From Pseudisothecium myosuroides (taxonomy: Eukaryota > Streptophyta > Bryopsida > Hypnales > Lembophyllaceae): 64,000 bases of DNA. The stretch covers positions 23,089,452 through 23,153,451 of the forward strand of contig OX637294.1 in NCBI GenBank assembly GCA_951799445.1, given 5' to 3'. The position numbers were made by a program, and so were the translations under genes. The notes beneath the pieces were generated by a model that saw only the letters and a program-made list of their open reading frames with translations, did no database searches and was not told the DNA's origin. Positions 23,650 to 36,500 of this stretch are shown in pieces (position 1 is the first letter of the stretch; every line of letters starts with the position of its first letter).

Positions 23650-26600
23650 TCTCACACTTTGGCTTGGTTTCCTATAACCACCTTTCTACTAGTGGCCTAT
23701 AGGCCTTTGCAATGAGGCATGATGCATTTTTTTTCATTTTCTAAGGTAACTGTGCCTAAAATTGTCCAAATTAACACATTAGCATGGTTAAATTAAGGGG
23801 TCATAGTAGCTTTAGTGAGATTATGTGAGTTGGAGGAAGACTTACACACACTCTTGAATAAGTAAGAACAAATTTTTCAATGAATTCGGTGAATGATTCT
23901 TGGTTATCTACTCATCTCTACCATGTGTATTTCTTCTACGACTTAGAAAAATGAGGGCTCCCTACTATAACTTCATTTATTATTAAATTGTCTTATTTAT
24001 TATTGGATATTGTTGGCAATTGAAAGAGGATTCTAAATTTTTTGAGCTTATACTTTTGAGACCCATAGGAATAAACTATGAATTTTCAAAGTGCTAATTG
24101 TAGGTACATTTAAAATTGTCCCTAGGGTTTCATGTTCTAAAGGTTTCATTTGAATCCCTAAAGGAATTTGGTGTCTTGCCAGGACCAAAATTTCTTCAAA
24201 ATACTTGTATACAAAGCAAGGCTAAAATATTCACCTATATTTATTCTTTAACAAAATCAAGCGGTTAATTCTTCAGTTAATTTGTTCAAGTAACATCCTT
24301 ACAAAATTTAGAATAAAGATCCCCACCCATTGCAAGTTTGATGTACCTAAACTTCAAAAAGTATTTTTTTCTATCCCTTTCCAAAGATGAAGTTTTGTAT
24401 TTTGATATTTTTAGAAAAAAAATGTTTCCTACAACTTCTGCATATTAGTCAATCTATTAAAAAATAGGTTGAGACTATATGGAGAAAAATATAATGAAAA
24501 AGGCTTTGACAAGAAATTGAGAATTATAAATTCTAATTGTAAAAAATTTCCAGTAAAAAACATTTATCTTGTGCTTTTATTTTTATTTGAAAATTTTTAG
24601 AATTGAATTCAAAAAACGACAATAAATGTTATTTCTACCATCATTACTTACAAAATAAAATTCCTCATAATTTGGATTTGAATGGTTCAATTTTTTTTAT
24701 AGGTATTAATATAAAAAATAAAGTATTTTTTTTTCTTAGAGTGTATTTTTAGCTTCTCATTTGACATTGAAATTTTAAAAAATTGAAATTTTAAAAGATC
24801 TATTGGAATAATATGAAACAAAGTGTCGCATATAGATTAGAATGATTATAAAGATCATAAATGAAGATTTTATGTAGAAATTTCAAATTATAAAGCCAAT
24901 ATTAGAGTCTATCCAAGTTCTCAAAAAATGATACTTTAGTCCCTTAGGGGTTAAACAAGATTCTAAATGATAAGGCTTTAATATCAAGGTTGAAATTATA
25001 ATAAATGGGAAAAAAGAAAGAAAATCAACTCCAACATATTTGACATTGATGTAAAATATCTAAAAAATTATCCCTTCAAGATCTCCAATTATTTTCATTA
25101 TTTTTCATTCTTGGAAGTAATTTATTTTTAAATTTTTAGATTTTATAAAATTTCTTCTTAGACATATTAGTTATACAAAAGTGATGCCATTAATTATTTT
25201 TCAACTAAACCAATAATTGAACATTTTATTTGATTCAACAAATTTGCAAAAAATTAATATTATAATTGTTTTATGTTCTCATTGTTTTTGAATGACAAAA
25301 TGAGTGTAAAATTAGATTTTTTGGTTTACATAGTGATTGTGAGAGACTTCTCATAGCCTCTTATGGTGACCCTATACTATAACAAAAACAAAACCATAGG
25401 TAGGACACAAGCAATTCCTATAATTTCTTCTACTTGACAATTAAAAATGCTCTATTAACAACAAAGAATGATTTTGTCTATCCATTTTAATATTCTTCCA
25501 ATATTGCACACTATGTGATTCCATTACAGTAAGTGCAACCTTTTACAATCTACGTATGTCCTCGGAAAATTATTTTTTGGTTGCAATAAGCATGATGCAG
25601 ACAAGATACTTTGAGTTATTTTTTTATGTACAAACGCAAAAAAAAATCCACTTGTCCTAAGTTGCAAGAAGAGGTGCATGCTCAATTTAATATTTATCTC
25701 AAACAATTTATTTGGAAGTGTGAGGGAGGAAATAGTCCCAAAAGTTTGATGGTGCTTTATGGCATTAGAAGTTTATAGTTGATTTGGATTGTTAGGCCTA
25801 ATTCCTATATTGTATGTGATTACAACTTCAAAAGCAAGACTATTATAGCATTACCTCCCACCTTAATTGCATTGACAAATCTACATGCTCCATCATTAAT
25901 CTAAATATAATTTGCAAATATGACCTCAATTTATTTTTCTTATTGGCTCTACAACCACATACAAGAATTATACATTTCATATAAAGTTGAACAAACAACA
26001 TTGTCTACAAAAGGATATATAAGAAATGTCCGTAACCTTGCCATCCAACAATTTAGATAATATGGAAGTAAAGTCTTTTGAAAGCATAGATACAAGTCAT
26101 TTATTTCCAATGAAAGGTAATCTTTTAGAAATGCAAGTTTTAATAAGCGCAACAACACTTGGTACAATATCACTTTTATAAATATTCAAGATGATGCTAA
26201 GTTCTTTGCCTCATTGTGTGAAAAAGAAGAAAGTTTGGCAATTCAATCTAAGGACCTCTTTACACTAGTGATAAAGAACTCATTTGCATAGTTATCTTGT
26301 CTTGACTCTTGATCAAGAGTAGTGACCAAGAGCCATTATTGTCATCCACTGGTCATATTCAGTAGTGTAAAGTGAACTTAGACCAATCCTTAGGAGATTG
26401 ATTTTTTAAAAGAAATTCTAAAAAATAGATTTGATGATAAATCCTTTTCTTTATGCATCTTCCCTCCTTTTTCTCTCTCCTCCCCCCCTTTTTCTTCTCA
26501 ACTCCTAGTAATACTTCAACAACTGAAGATGCCAAGAAATAGAGGAAGAAACTTGTAACCAACAAGAATACAAAATTGATTCTTAAAAAGCAATAGTATA

Positions 26601-27048
26601 CAATATATAGTAGAAAATACTATAGAAATGACCATGCCATTATTTTAGCATATTATTACAACAAAATTAGCTATAAAAATGATATACAAAAATTAAAATT
26701 CATTTATAACACTAAAAATTTCAATGAAATTTTATTTTTTGTAGTAAAACTACAACTACTGTAACAATAATCTATTTTCTGTAGTAAAATAACAATTTAA
26801 TAGTAAAAATAACATTTTGTTAGTAAAACAACATTCTAATAATAAAAACTATGTTTAGAGTGGTAATATAGTAATAAAAAATATTAAAAGTTAACAGAAA
26901 TAGACCAATCTATTCTGTTGGGATGGCTTGATCCCCTAATAATTTGGTGACGTAATCTCCTGAGTTTATCTAGACACAAAATCTAGATGACCATGAAACC
27001 TTACCCATTTTAGGATGTGTAGGATTCCATGTCATTTTACCATCCATT
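23650..27048. other. AT-rich stretch without recognisable gene
   Basis: Apart from the terminus at 24941-24954, I see no element ends, gene motifs or RNA genes. Position 24153 has 'CCCTAAAGGA' preceded by TGAAT, possibly a second decayed left terminus, but its interior does not match the family. Confidence 0.4.
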
Positions 27049-27052
27049 TTAA

Positions 27053-27977
27053 CCCCTAAAGGCCCGAGGCCTTTTTTTTGCCAAAAAACACTCAAAACTG
27101 CCATTTCTATAGCAAGGAGTTAAAAATTTTGAATTTTTTTTTTTGCACATCTAACCGTAGGATCTTACACCTAACTAGTATGAGAATGTGTGGAAAAAAT
27201 TTCAGAATTTTTGACCGCTTAGATTGCAAGATATCTGCGTTTAAAGTGGAAAAAACAAGTTTTTCAGCACATTGCGGGACTAGATTTTTTGACTTTTAAA
27301 CATTTTTAACTTAAAATTTTTGCACTACAAAGTTTTGAGCTTCAAATCTTTGTAGTGGAGAATTGAGTTGAGAGTCTAGGGAAAAAAACATAGTCAAAAA
27401 AACTTAATTATCATTCCTAAAAAATTTATTAAGTAGAAGTAGGTACAAGATAGAAGGAAAATTTAAAATATTAATATATTTTAGATGGAATTAAAATATA
27501 CTAATTCCAATGGTGAGATTGTTCTAGCAAGTAAACTAAACAATGAGATTTTTTTTTTTAAATTGCAAAAATAGCATTTAGAAATCAATCCTACAAGTTA
27601 TTTTTTTCAAGAAGATGCTCTAACTGCCCGATAAACAAAAATGTCCATAACTTTCTCATAACAAATCCAAATGAAATGAATTAAAGCTTTCCAGATAGAC
27701 AAAAATATAATCTACGAGAAAAAAAATATTTAAAAAAAAACCCAAATTTTTTCCAAATTTTTTTTGCTGCCCAGACTGCCCAATTACGAAAAAAGTAACA
27801 TATTTGGCTATAACTTTTGACTCCTATTTCCAAATGTGCTGAAATTTAGTGCATATGAAAGATATTCCTCGCACCCACCCTCTATTAAAATTATAGCTTA
27901 AAATATAGAAATCTTTAGTCACACGTACTTGCCCAAAATTTCTATATAACAAAAACCGCATGTCGGTCCTTTAGGGG
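27053..27977 (-). mobile_element. TTAA-flanked piggyBac-like MITE F
   Basis: TTAA (27049-27052), then CCCCTAAAGGCCCGAGGCC; the right end reads GTCGGTCCTTTAGGGG, then TTAA (27978-27981). Length is 925 bp. It is the reverse-complement orientation of copy B, with which it matches end to end, including the 'gcatgtcgg' left subtype. Flanks outside the TTAA are unrelated to those of other copies. Confidence 0.87.
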
Positions 27978-27981
27978 TTAA

Positions 27982-28861
27982 GCCTTGGTCATTTTTCATT
28001 TACAAGGGATAGTACAATGTGACCTTAGACGACCCCTTCTTCTCTTCCAATCACAAATCCCCAAATGTTTAAGCCATGACCCTTGGTCACTCATGTAAAG
28101 AGATTTTGACAAACAATGACAATACTGTATTTCTTATTTTTTAAGATAGATAATATTCTCTGTCAAAATCATATCAAATTAAAAACTTCAATATATAAAC
28201 ATTCAGCACAACAATGCTCAATAATACTTGATATTCACAATTAATATATAATAATAGATGCATGAGTCAAGACAATGATGTGACTTTGAATCTATTGTTT
28301 GTACCATTGTATAAATCAAATACTTCCAACCTTTGGATTTCAACCCTTCAAGGTGGCATTTTACACTTACCATGATTGTTGATAAATGTGACTAGCAATT
28401 GCAAACTATGGTATAAAAAGTGCCATCAAGCACCCAAAGTGCGTACGTAGAAATGTTAGATTTTTATTTTACACCAAAATTTCAACATTTGAACTAGGAT
28501 ACCTTTAGTTTTTTTGCTTGAACTAATTCATAACGTTTATAAAAAAAATCAAGTCAATATTCACTTCAAAATTTGACTAAATTTACTTAAAACAATTTAA
28601 CAAGTAATAAATATGATTTTAAACTTAGATCCATAAAAATTAATCAAACAAATAAAAAATTGTAGCAAAATATAAAAATGAAAAAAGAATCCTAAAATAA
28701 TATGATTCTAAAGATCTTGTGATTCTACACATATATATATATATATAAAAGTTTAAAAGTGATCTCAACTTTTGTCAATAGAATCTTTAAACATACTGCA
28801 CATGCATAGAGCATAATGATGAAGCACTCTTTTGGTGTAATTTATCAAACACTTGGAGATT
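27982..28861. other. AT-rich spacer between two TTAA elements
   Basis: No gene motif. A short (AT)n run lies at about 28730-28745. Otherwise I see nothing. Confidence 0.45.
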
Positions 28862-28865
28862 TTAA

Positions 28866-29788
28866 CCCCTAAAGTTCCATAACTATGTTTTCACTGAATA
28901 CACTCAAAAACTGCCATTTTTAGTACAAGTACCAAATTTTTGAAAAAAAAAACTTTTTTGACACATGTAACCATAGGATCTTATAGTAAACTAGTTTTAG
29001 AAGATGTGGAAAAAATTTCAGAATTTTCCACCGTGTGGATTGGAAGATATTAGCATTTGAATTGGCAAAAATCCTTTTTTTTTCCTGCGAAAAACAGGGC
29101 AGCTGCACTTCACAAGGTCATATTTGTATGAAAAAATTTCCAAAATGGTGGTGCTTCTTTGAATTCTTTTTCCTAAACAAGTTGGCTACATGCTTAAAAT
29201 TTTTCAAATCATTTGGAATTGTACAACATATACAAAAAAAATAGTAAGTAGAAAGAAGTAGAAAATGATCCAAAATACTAAATTGTTAAGAATTTAATTA
29301 TGGAATTGAAAAATTTCAATCCCAATGGTTGTAATGTTGTAATAAACAACCTAAATCCTATAATTTATTTTTTTCAAAAAATATTAAAAATTGAGTTAAA
29401 TAAACAACTTCAAAGTTTATTTCAGAGTAGAAAATCTGTAACTGCCCTCAAACTAAAAAACCTCATAACTTTTACTCATTGGTAAAATTGGAATGATTTA
29501 AAGCTTTCCACGTATATATAACTCTAGAAAACCAATTTCAAATTTTTATTTTTGAAAAAAGTGATTTTTTCAGATCTGCCTGGACTACCCGCCCAGTGAA
29601 AAAAGTAACATATTAGGCCATAACTTTTGAATCCTATTTCAAAATGTCATGAAATTTAGTGCACATGAAAGATATTCCTCGTTTCCACCCTCTATTAAAA
29701 TTTTAGCTTAAAATATGAAAATCTCTAATCACACGTACCTGCCCAAAATTGCTATGTTGCTAAAAATAGCAAGCTGGTCCTTTAGGGA
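28866..29788 (-). mobile_element. TTAA-flanked piggyBac-like MITE G, diverged
   Basis: TTAA (28862-28865), then CCCCTAAAGTTCCATAAC; the right end reads GGTCCTTTAGGGA, then TTAA (29789-29792). Length is 923 bp. It has the same body order and orientation as F but is clearly more diverged, and one terminal base is mutated. The last ~200 bp match F and B best ('atgaaagatattcctcg', 'cacacgtacctgcccaaaat'). Confidence 0.8.
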
Positions 29789-30035
29789 TTAATTTAACCT
29801 TACTGGTTTGGAAAGTGCCATTGTAGATGCAACATGGTCTTTTTTGTATTTAGCATAGAAGGTGCAAGAAATTGGTATACAATAGTGACAAAAGTTTTTA
29901 TTTATGTTGATTTGGATCTAATGACACACAAAGCTTCAAAATTGAATCTTTATTGCACTTCCTACATGTCTTAGAAGATACAAAATTGTTCATGCCATCT
30001 ATAAGTGTGATGACAAAATTGAGCATGATAAGGTT

Positions 30036-30240
30036 GGCCAAGGTCAATCGCCCCACACAAGGACTTTTTATTTGCCATGTATGATAAAATTTAAAAGTTT
30101 TGAATTCATATTTGCAATCAAAGGCCTCCATAATAGCTAGGAGAGGTGTAGAAGATAAATGAATCAAGCTCAAAATAGGAAATCTTGTTTTACATGCACT
30201 TGTGGAATGACTTTCGGAGGACAAGTGAGGAGATTGGTTC
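30036..30240. mobile_element. Short GC-ended MITE, copy 2
   Basis: The core matches copy 1 at 4.13-4.36 kb through 'gaattcatatttgcaatcaa', 'ggcctcc', 'tagctaggagaggtgtagaa' and 'tggaatga'. The ends are decayed inverted repeats (GGTCAATCGCCCC on the left; GGTTCACCCC on the right). GGCCAA occurs directly outside both ends, a likely target duplication. Confidence 0.6.
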
Positions 30241-30244
30241 ACCC

Positions 30245-31000
30245 CGGCCAATAAGATTTAGATGTTAAAGTGACATTTAAATGAAATATGCTAATTGTTG
30301 AAAGTCAACAATCCAATATTATAGGTCTTGTTATTTATTAGCATATAATTCTTATTCAAATATGATATCGTACATATAGTTCTAACAAATTGAAATTGAA
30401 AATTTTTTTTCTCTACAATCCCACCTTACAACTTGGATTGTTGACACAAAGTAAAACGAGATATTCCTTTACCCTCAACTTGTTTTTGGAGGAAACAGGA
30501 GTACCGTTGGTCTAAGAACCCGTTTACATTACAAATTGGGACGAAGTTGGAATGACAACTGCTCTTCCAACCTCTTGAGATTAAAAAAATAGGCCTCCGG
30601 GAGAAGTGTTGTCTTGCAAGCAACTTCCAGCCAAAAATCACCGGAAGAATTTTGTTGCCAGTGGTAGGACACATCGATGACTTTATCATCCATGTGCTTC
30701 CTTCTTGCCTCTCTAGTATGAAATCCGACTACTATAAGCAACCAATCACAACAAAGAGATGTTCTTGCCACCCATCTTCCTACTCTAAAGTGTGTGTCAA
30801 ATGAAGTTACAACATTGGGCCAAAGAAGTTACAACATTGGGCCAAAGATGCTGATTAATTTCTTGACCCCCTAGATTCTCGCTCTACCAACTTTGACTTG
30901 CTGCATACTACCGTATTGTTTTCCACCAATGGTGTTCCAAGATGAAGAATGTGGCGTATTTGCCTGGGACCTCCTCCCAGCTGCAACTTTCTTTTCCCAG
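30245..31000. other. Transition from AT-rich repeats to the genic-looking island
   Basis: No gene recognised. A 24-bp phrase ('gaagttacaacattgggccaaag') is repeated directly at about 30802 and 30826. Composition rises from AT-rich to balanced across this stretch. Confidence 0.4.
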
Positions 31001-33181
31001 CGGCACTTGAGGGGGCTGTATATAGCATTTCGCTGGAGGATGACTGGTGCAGGGGCCTGCCACTGGTGGAGATGCCGTCACTGAACTCCCCTGCCTCCAG
31101 GCTCGGAATCTTATCAGTCGAGTGATTACTGGAAAAGATTTTAGAGGGGCGTGACGCCGGGATTGGGCGATACAGGTGTGGCGGGGAGTGAAAGTACACT
31201 TCTTCCGTCAGTAATGAAGGGTGGGTGGCCGGGACTCCAGGTGGGAGGGTTAGCAGTGATAATTATGATAAGGAATGTCAAATGCCCACTGCTGAACTGG
31301 GTTTTAGTTGAAGGGAATGTTTGGAAGGGGCGGATTAATTATGGGAATGATCATAGTAATAAATAACTGAATAGGGCAGGCCTGACTGGAGGATTGCATT
31401 GCTGATTATTACTATTATTAGTCTGATTATGTGGAATGAAACGAGGAGATTGCATTCAGAGAATGTGTGGGACTGTGGGAGAATTTGAAGTTTTGAACAG
31501 GCTCTGACATAATAAAGTACCGTAACGAAGGATTGGTGATGATTATGGAGTCCAGGAATGTTTGGAACGGTAGAATGGGTTTTTACCGAAATTGGAATTC
31601 ACAGCAGCTGTAACGGTGCCTCCCTTCTTTCCAGCGTCGGGGTAAAGTTAGCAGCGAGTAGCGGGCTGCCGTCGAAAGGCGCAGCCTATAGGGTTGCTCA
31701 AGAAGACGGCGACGGCGGTGACCGGCGACTGCCCGCGGGGTGGTGAGCGGGAATGGGGGGTGAAACCGGAGGCAGCCCGTCGTGTTACAGCCCAGGCCGC
31801 ATTTCCTTCCGTGTACTATGAAAGCAGAAGCGGAATCGTCTTTCTCCCCGTTCTCGCCTGCGCTTGCCTGCTTGCCTGCTTGCTTGCTTACTTGCTTGCC
31901 TCCCTCTTGCGCTCTCTCGTCTGTCCTGCTCTGACACCACGCACCCTCGCTTTAGTACCACAGCACTGACCCGTGACGCCAGCCAGCCAGCAGCCGCAAG
32001 CCTCTTCCCTACAGCTTGCTTGCTCACCTTGCGCATGCCTGCCTGCCTGCCGGGTGCCTTGTGCCTGCACTCCTGCACCCTTGTTTGCTTCAGTTGTCTG
32101 CTTTGTTTCTTTGGCGGGCGACTGGCGCATCCACCACCCCGCTTCTCGCTCCATGACTGGTACTCGTCGGTATTGGGGGGCGGGACATGGAGAAGGAGAT
32201 CTGGAGCTGATTTCCACCATGTGAGGGTGCGCTTGCTGGTCAATGTGGCTCTGAGGCTCGCCGCGCATGCAATCACATGCGTCGGATGCCAGCAGGCCGC
32301 CGCTTGGTGGTTTAATTCTTGCGACGTAATGGTTACCGATAATGTACGGCGATGACAAAAAACATGGAATCGAGAACAGCTTCGGAGTCATTTCGGTCTC
32401 TCAAGTCGTACCGCTGCTTCTTCCTTGGAAGATTTTCGGCGCGTTTGAGCAATTGCTGTGGCTCGTCTGTGAATTTCGAACAAATTGTAGTCTAACCACA
32501 AGCTAAGCGTGCCGTGGTTGGCGCAGAATTCCTTGCCGACCACGGCGTTGCGCTCTAGAGCTTTGAACGGAGGTTTCACGCCGCTGCACTCTGAAGTTCC
32601 ATGAGTTGCAGATTTGTTGTTAAGAGCGTCGTGAAGCAGCCTTCCTTCATCCTTGACTGAGTGTGGTTGCGTGACTGTCCCTCGTTATCGGAGGCGACCT
32701 ACTGAACGTTAAGAATATCCTTGCGAGTGTAGTGCTGTTGAGAATCCCTTCAGCGTAAGAATATGCTTGCGAGTGTAGCGTTTTTCGAACACACTTCAGC
32801 CTGGTAACCGCTTTCTTTCTTCTTTCGTTTTCCATTTTTTCCTTTGGCACCAAGAGTATTTTGAAATTGGAGAGCAAATCATAAGCTCTCATTGCCATCT
32901 CTGTGAGTGGAGTGACGATCGATTCGTAGAGTCGATTTTCCTGACTGACCTTTAAACCTGCGTAGGCAAGAACTAGCTGTCTGTAATTCACATGCATCGA
33001 ATTTTTAAACTTGAATGGCATAGTTGTGTCTCATGCATGCCTCTTAGGGTCAGGCAACTGTTCTATCTCGCCCCTGAGCGTCGTCGATTGTTTTGTCGCT
33101 TACGATCTTCTGCGTGGTGCAGGCTCTTTCCCATTGAGTTCCAACTCCCTAGAGAGAGTTGAAAGACTTCTTGGAATTTTC

Positions 33182-33279
33182 TCACTCACACTGGAGTCAG
33201 AAGAGAGAGAGCACAGCCCGATAGCCAATGCTAAGTTGGAATGGGCTGTGCCCTCTCTCTTCTTGTTCCAACGTGAGTG
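33182..33279 (+). ncRNA. MIR529: miR529-family precursor hairpin, copy 1
   Basis: The 21 bases at 33199-33219 carry the miR529 core GAGAGAGAGCACAGCCC, with AGAA- at the 5' end. After a 23-base loop, 33243-33263 is almost its exact reverse complement (GGGCTGTGCCCTCTCTC and onward), with one mismatch. The stem continues outward through CACTCACACTGGA paired with TTCCAACGTGAGTG. Family knowledge: miR529 is related to miR156 and guides cleavage of SPL/SBP transcription-factor mRNAs; the GCACAGCCC form is the bryophyte one. The short loop and strong lower stem suit DCL1 processing. The mature arm is on the 5' side. A second hairpin of the same family follows 200 bases downstream, so one transcript could carry both. 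Confidence 0.87.
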
Positions 33280-33402
33280 TCACACGCCCGGTCACAAAGC
33301 TTCCAGATTATTCAGAAGACCACCGGAAGTCAACAACAGCATAGGATTTGCCCCCTCAGTCCGGCACTGTCCGCTTGAGGACATCAATCAAACCTTTCTA
33401 CA

Positions 33403-33519
33403 CTCAAGCCGGGATTCGAAGAGAGAGAGCACAGCCCCCTACTTTTCTCTCTCTTCTTCAAGTTCTTCCAGGGGAACTGATGTCGGGCTGTGCTCCCTCT
33501 TTTCCAGTCCCTACTTGGA
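33403..33519 (+). ncRNA. MIR529: miR529-family precursor hairpin, copy 2
   Basis: The 21 bases at 33417-33437 carry CGAAGAGAGAGAGCACAG followed by CCC, which as I recall is the common moss miR529 mature form. The opposing arm at 33485-33505 (GGGCTGTGCTCCCTCTTTTC and one more base) pairs with it, with G-U pairs and few mismatches. The loop is 47 bases and has its own small stem (GTTC..CCAGGGGAAC). Outer pairing is GGGA with TCCC and CTCAAG with CTTGGA. The mature sequence differs from copy 1 only at its first base, indicating a tandem duplication. The expected targets are SPL/SBP genes; none lies in this window. Confidence 0.88.
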
Positions 33520-36500
33520 TGTGTCACCATTGCGGATGATGAAATATGGCAGTAGTAGCAGAAGACAACTTTTGCGAGTCATCCAGCTTAGTACTCTTAC
33601 GATCTCTGAGCGGTCTCTACGAAAGACTTGTCGTTTCTAACGCCGCCGAATACACCTTTTTAGGCTAAAGAGGCTTGTTCACATGTGACCACTAGCATTT
33701 GCTGTAATGTCTGGTGCCTAAGCAGTACAGTTCTGCTGACAAGCGGGCGACGTCACCTCGCTCAGTTCTTCGGTTCTGTTCAAATCCATCTTGTTGCCGA
33801 GAGAGCAACCGCCAGGTCATTGACACTGCGCGTTTCGGAGGACAGTAGCTTATCGCAGTTGCCCAACTATTCTATTTTTACGCGACAATTACACTCGAAC
33901 CCAAGCTTTATCCGGGTGAAGCTGGATGTAAGATGTCGGGGTATAGGCCATGTATTATTGTGGTTCAGCACTAAATAGGAGTAACTATTTTTTTTGAGAA
34001 GGGAGCCTCGGCAACATTTAGATTGTGTAGTTAACGTTACTTTCATTCACTCGGAGCTCTCACCTGGACGGATCCTTTTGCTGTGCTCTGACGTCGGTAG
34101 ACGAGGTCTTGATCTAGTGGCATTTGATTATTAGTCGGATGCTTGACCAGTTACTTACAGTAGCATGTGCGGATATTTACGCTACTGCAGAGTTGTGGAC
34201 GAATTCAAAGTGCACGCGAAGGCAGTGCTGCCATAACGATACTGAATACAGAATGCAAAATCTTAGAGCACATCTACGCGTCAATTTTAGAATTATGCAC
34301 CATTGCTGACTAGTTTTGGAGTGAAACTGTTCAAAGAGGTTATGGATTGTTACATTTCATTTGTTACTCAAGCTCTTGGCTTACGAAGGCATTTAAGTCA
34401 CTTGTGGATTTGATAATATGAAACTACGAGCGCTTCATTGTCTCTGCTCGTACGACCGGAGTATATCTACATTCTTTAGGCCCTTGCGACTGTCAAGTTG
34501 GTATTAGACATACAAAGCAGCAGTAAGGTACCTCGATATATAGAAATGTGACGCCAGACAGATGTTCCTGTTAGCTTCATATGTTATGTAATATAATATC
34601 ACTGTATGACAGAGCTTCATTCGGCAACGAAGCGTATCATGAGGTGGACTCAAAATGGAGTGATGGCGAAATATACAGGTATGAATCGGGCTCCAATAAG
34701 ACATCTCCTCGCATGTGATCTATAATGCGTTAATTTCTTGAGGATAGCCTGACATGACTGTTCTACTCCATTGTCATAGCTCTCAAGTTATTTTTAAGTT
34801 AAGGTTTGATGCTGATGTTGATTAGATCCCAAGAACTTGGCAAAGAATTTTGCATCTTAAATTGACTAGTTTGTGACTGTTGTGCAGATCGTGATCGAGT
34901 ATCACGGGGAGAAACGATCTTTCATCTACATTAGCACATAGTAAAGTTGAAGGGATTTTAACTTTACAGTTACCTAGACGATTCGCGGAACTTGTGTGCA
35001 TTAGTCTCTGCGAGCCGTGGATACTCACATTGACCAAACATTGTGTTTACATGTTTCGCTTAATCTCTGACGTTTTGGTGAGTTAAGACTGATCTCAATT
35101 TGAATTTATATTTTACTTCGTCTTCCTCCCGTGCGTGTTTGTTCGTTGAACTTAGTAAGTTTCTGATTAATTAACGAAAAGTGAAAAAGTGGCGTGACTT
35201 ATTTTATAACCTGTGTTCACTGTATTTGCAGGAGCAATACTTCTAGAACATAGACCTAGAGTGACTTCATCCTTGAATGTCCAATGGAGAATTTACCACA
35301 CTCAGTTGTGCATGCCGTCATTCTCTACGAGTATAACCCAGGATGAATCAGAGACCTTACTGTTCTAAGGTGTAGGTTGCTTGACTTGACAGCTGGCCAA
35401 CGACGTATAATAGCAGCTGAGTGATTGTATGTTCTTAATCTGATGCCATTTGAAAGGACTTCAGAGGAATCTATGAAGGTGCTACGGCTTTGTATGAATC
35501 AAACCTTTATCTATCATCTATGCTGGGTTCAATGCTCGCTGACGTATCTAGCAGAGAATGCAGGAGAAAGCTGATTTGGTGTCGAGATGCTAAGTGGAGG
35601 AAAACGCGCACAGTAAGAAAGTGCACACAACCATCTAGGACTTCGCAAACGCAAGGGTAGGTTTTCTAAATCCGCTACTCGATTGTTCAGTGGGTTGATA
35701 AAGTAACGATACTCCTTTGGTGCCCGCTGTGACGTCACAATGCAGATGGATTTAAGGAGCTCGACAGTACCGTTAGCAACGAGTATTCAGGCGCGAAATC
35801 TGGAAGATATCCTTCTGAAGGACTTTAGGTGAGTTCTGGGCATCCTTCTGGAGAACTTTTAGTAAGTCCGGACTTGTTTACACCCGAATTATCTATGATA
35901 AGCATATTGATGAGTCTGTGTAATCATATTTTCAAAGCAGCACATTTATAGGATACGTAACATGCGAAGTCTTATTCAAGGTATCATTGGCAGGGACGAC
36001 ACGATGGTTCTGTCACGAAGATTACAGGGGTCTGTGTACATTCTCAGTACCGTTCATCTGAATCTGAAAGTTTCTGCATTCATTGCACATTCTGAGTATT
36101 GATCGACTGAATCTAGTTTCTGCATACTACGTAGGGGATGACGCGACTTCTGCGACCTGGAAACTGTGCTTCAGTTGGTTGCCCTTGTTGTGCGTGGCTG
36201 GCTGAATCACTCCAGACACTCTTTATCAAGATGATCGCATATCGTCGGGTCAGCGTTATAATTATTACGTGAGCCCTTGTACGTTACCTTGTTATTTGAA
36301 TATTAACTGCTATTTCTTACCCTGAAGATAAGTTGTCTCTCGGTACTCTGAACATCTGCTGGGTGAATTCAAATAGTGCATTCCGCTTAATCCAGGCCTA
36401 CCAAAGACGAGAGATCTCGTCGATTTTAAATTTCATAATTTTAGCAGCTTTGTCTTGCCTTGATGATTCTCATCCAGCGCTTCTGGTAAAACTGGTCTCA

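Larger units (their letters stand above)
20979..24950. mobile_element. Possible 4-kb member of the TTAA family (D)
   Basis: The left end reads CCCCTAATGGACTAAGGTA then CATTTT; the right end, reverse-complemented, reads CCCCTAAGGGACTAAAGTA then TCATTTT. That is two substitutions and one indel in about 26 bp. The right flank is TTAA (24951-24954), but the left flank is TTCA. The 3,972-bp size would suit an autonomous piggyBac, yet no transposase frame is seen. The interior holds the higher-order repeat, a LINE-like tail and AT-rich DNA. Two unrelated decayed ends are possible. Confidence 0.45.

Noticed and set aside
24153..24950. Alternative short TTAA element using CCCTAAAGGA at 24153 as its left end
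   Set aside because: The flank is TGAAT, not TTAA, and the interior does not match the family. The 20979 end matches the 24950 end far better.
29898..30251. 117-codon minus-strand ORF
   Set aside because: It runs through the second copy of the short MITE; its homologue at 4.2 kb does not keep the same frame.
31785..32391. Overlapping 163-167-codon ORFs on both strands
   Set aside because: They arise from (CTTGC)n and CTGC-rich tracts that lack stops on both strands; the translations are Leu/Ala/Cys or Lys/Gln/Arg repeats without motifs.
32647..33021. 124-codon minus-strand ORF
   Set aside because: No recognisable domain. Part of it comes from a local direct repeat (32709 and 32756).
33011..33640. 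209-codon plus-strand ORF over the miR529 hairpins
   Set aside because: No domain, low-complexity Ser/Arg content imposed by the GAGAGA/CTCTCT arms, and it spans both hairpins. The RNA explanation is better.
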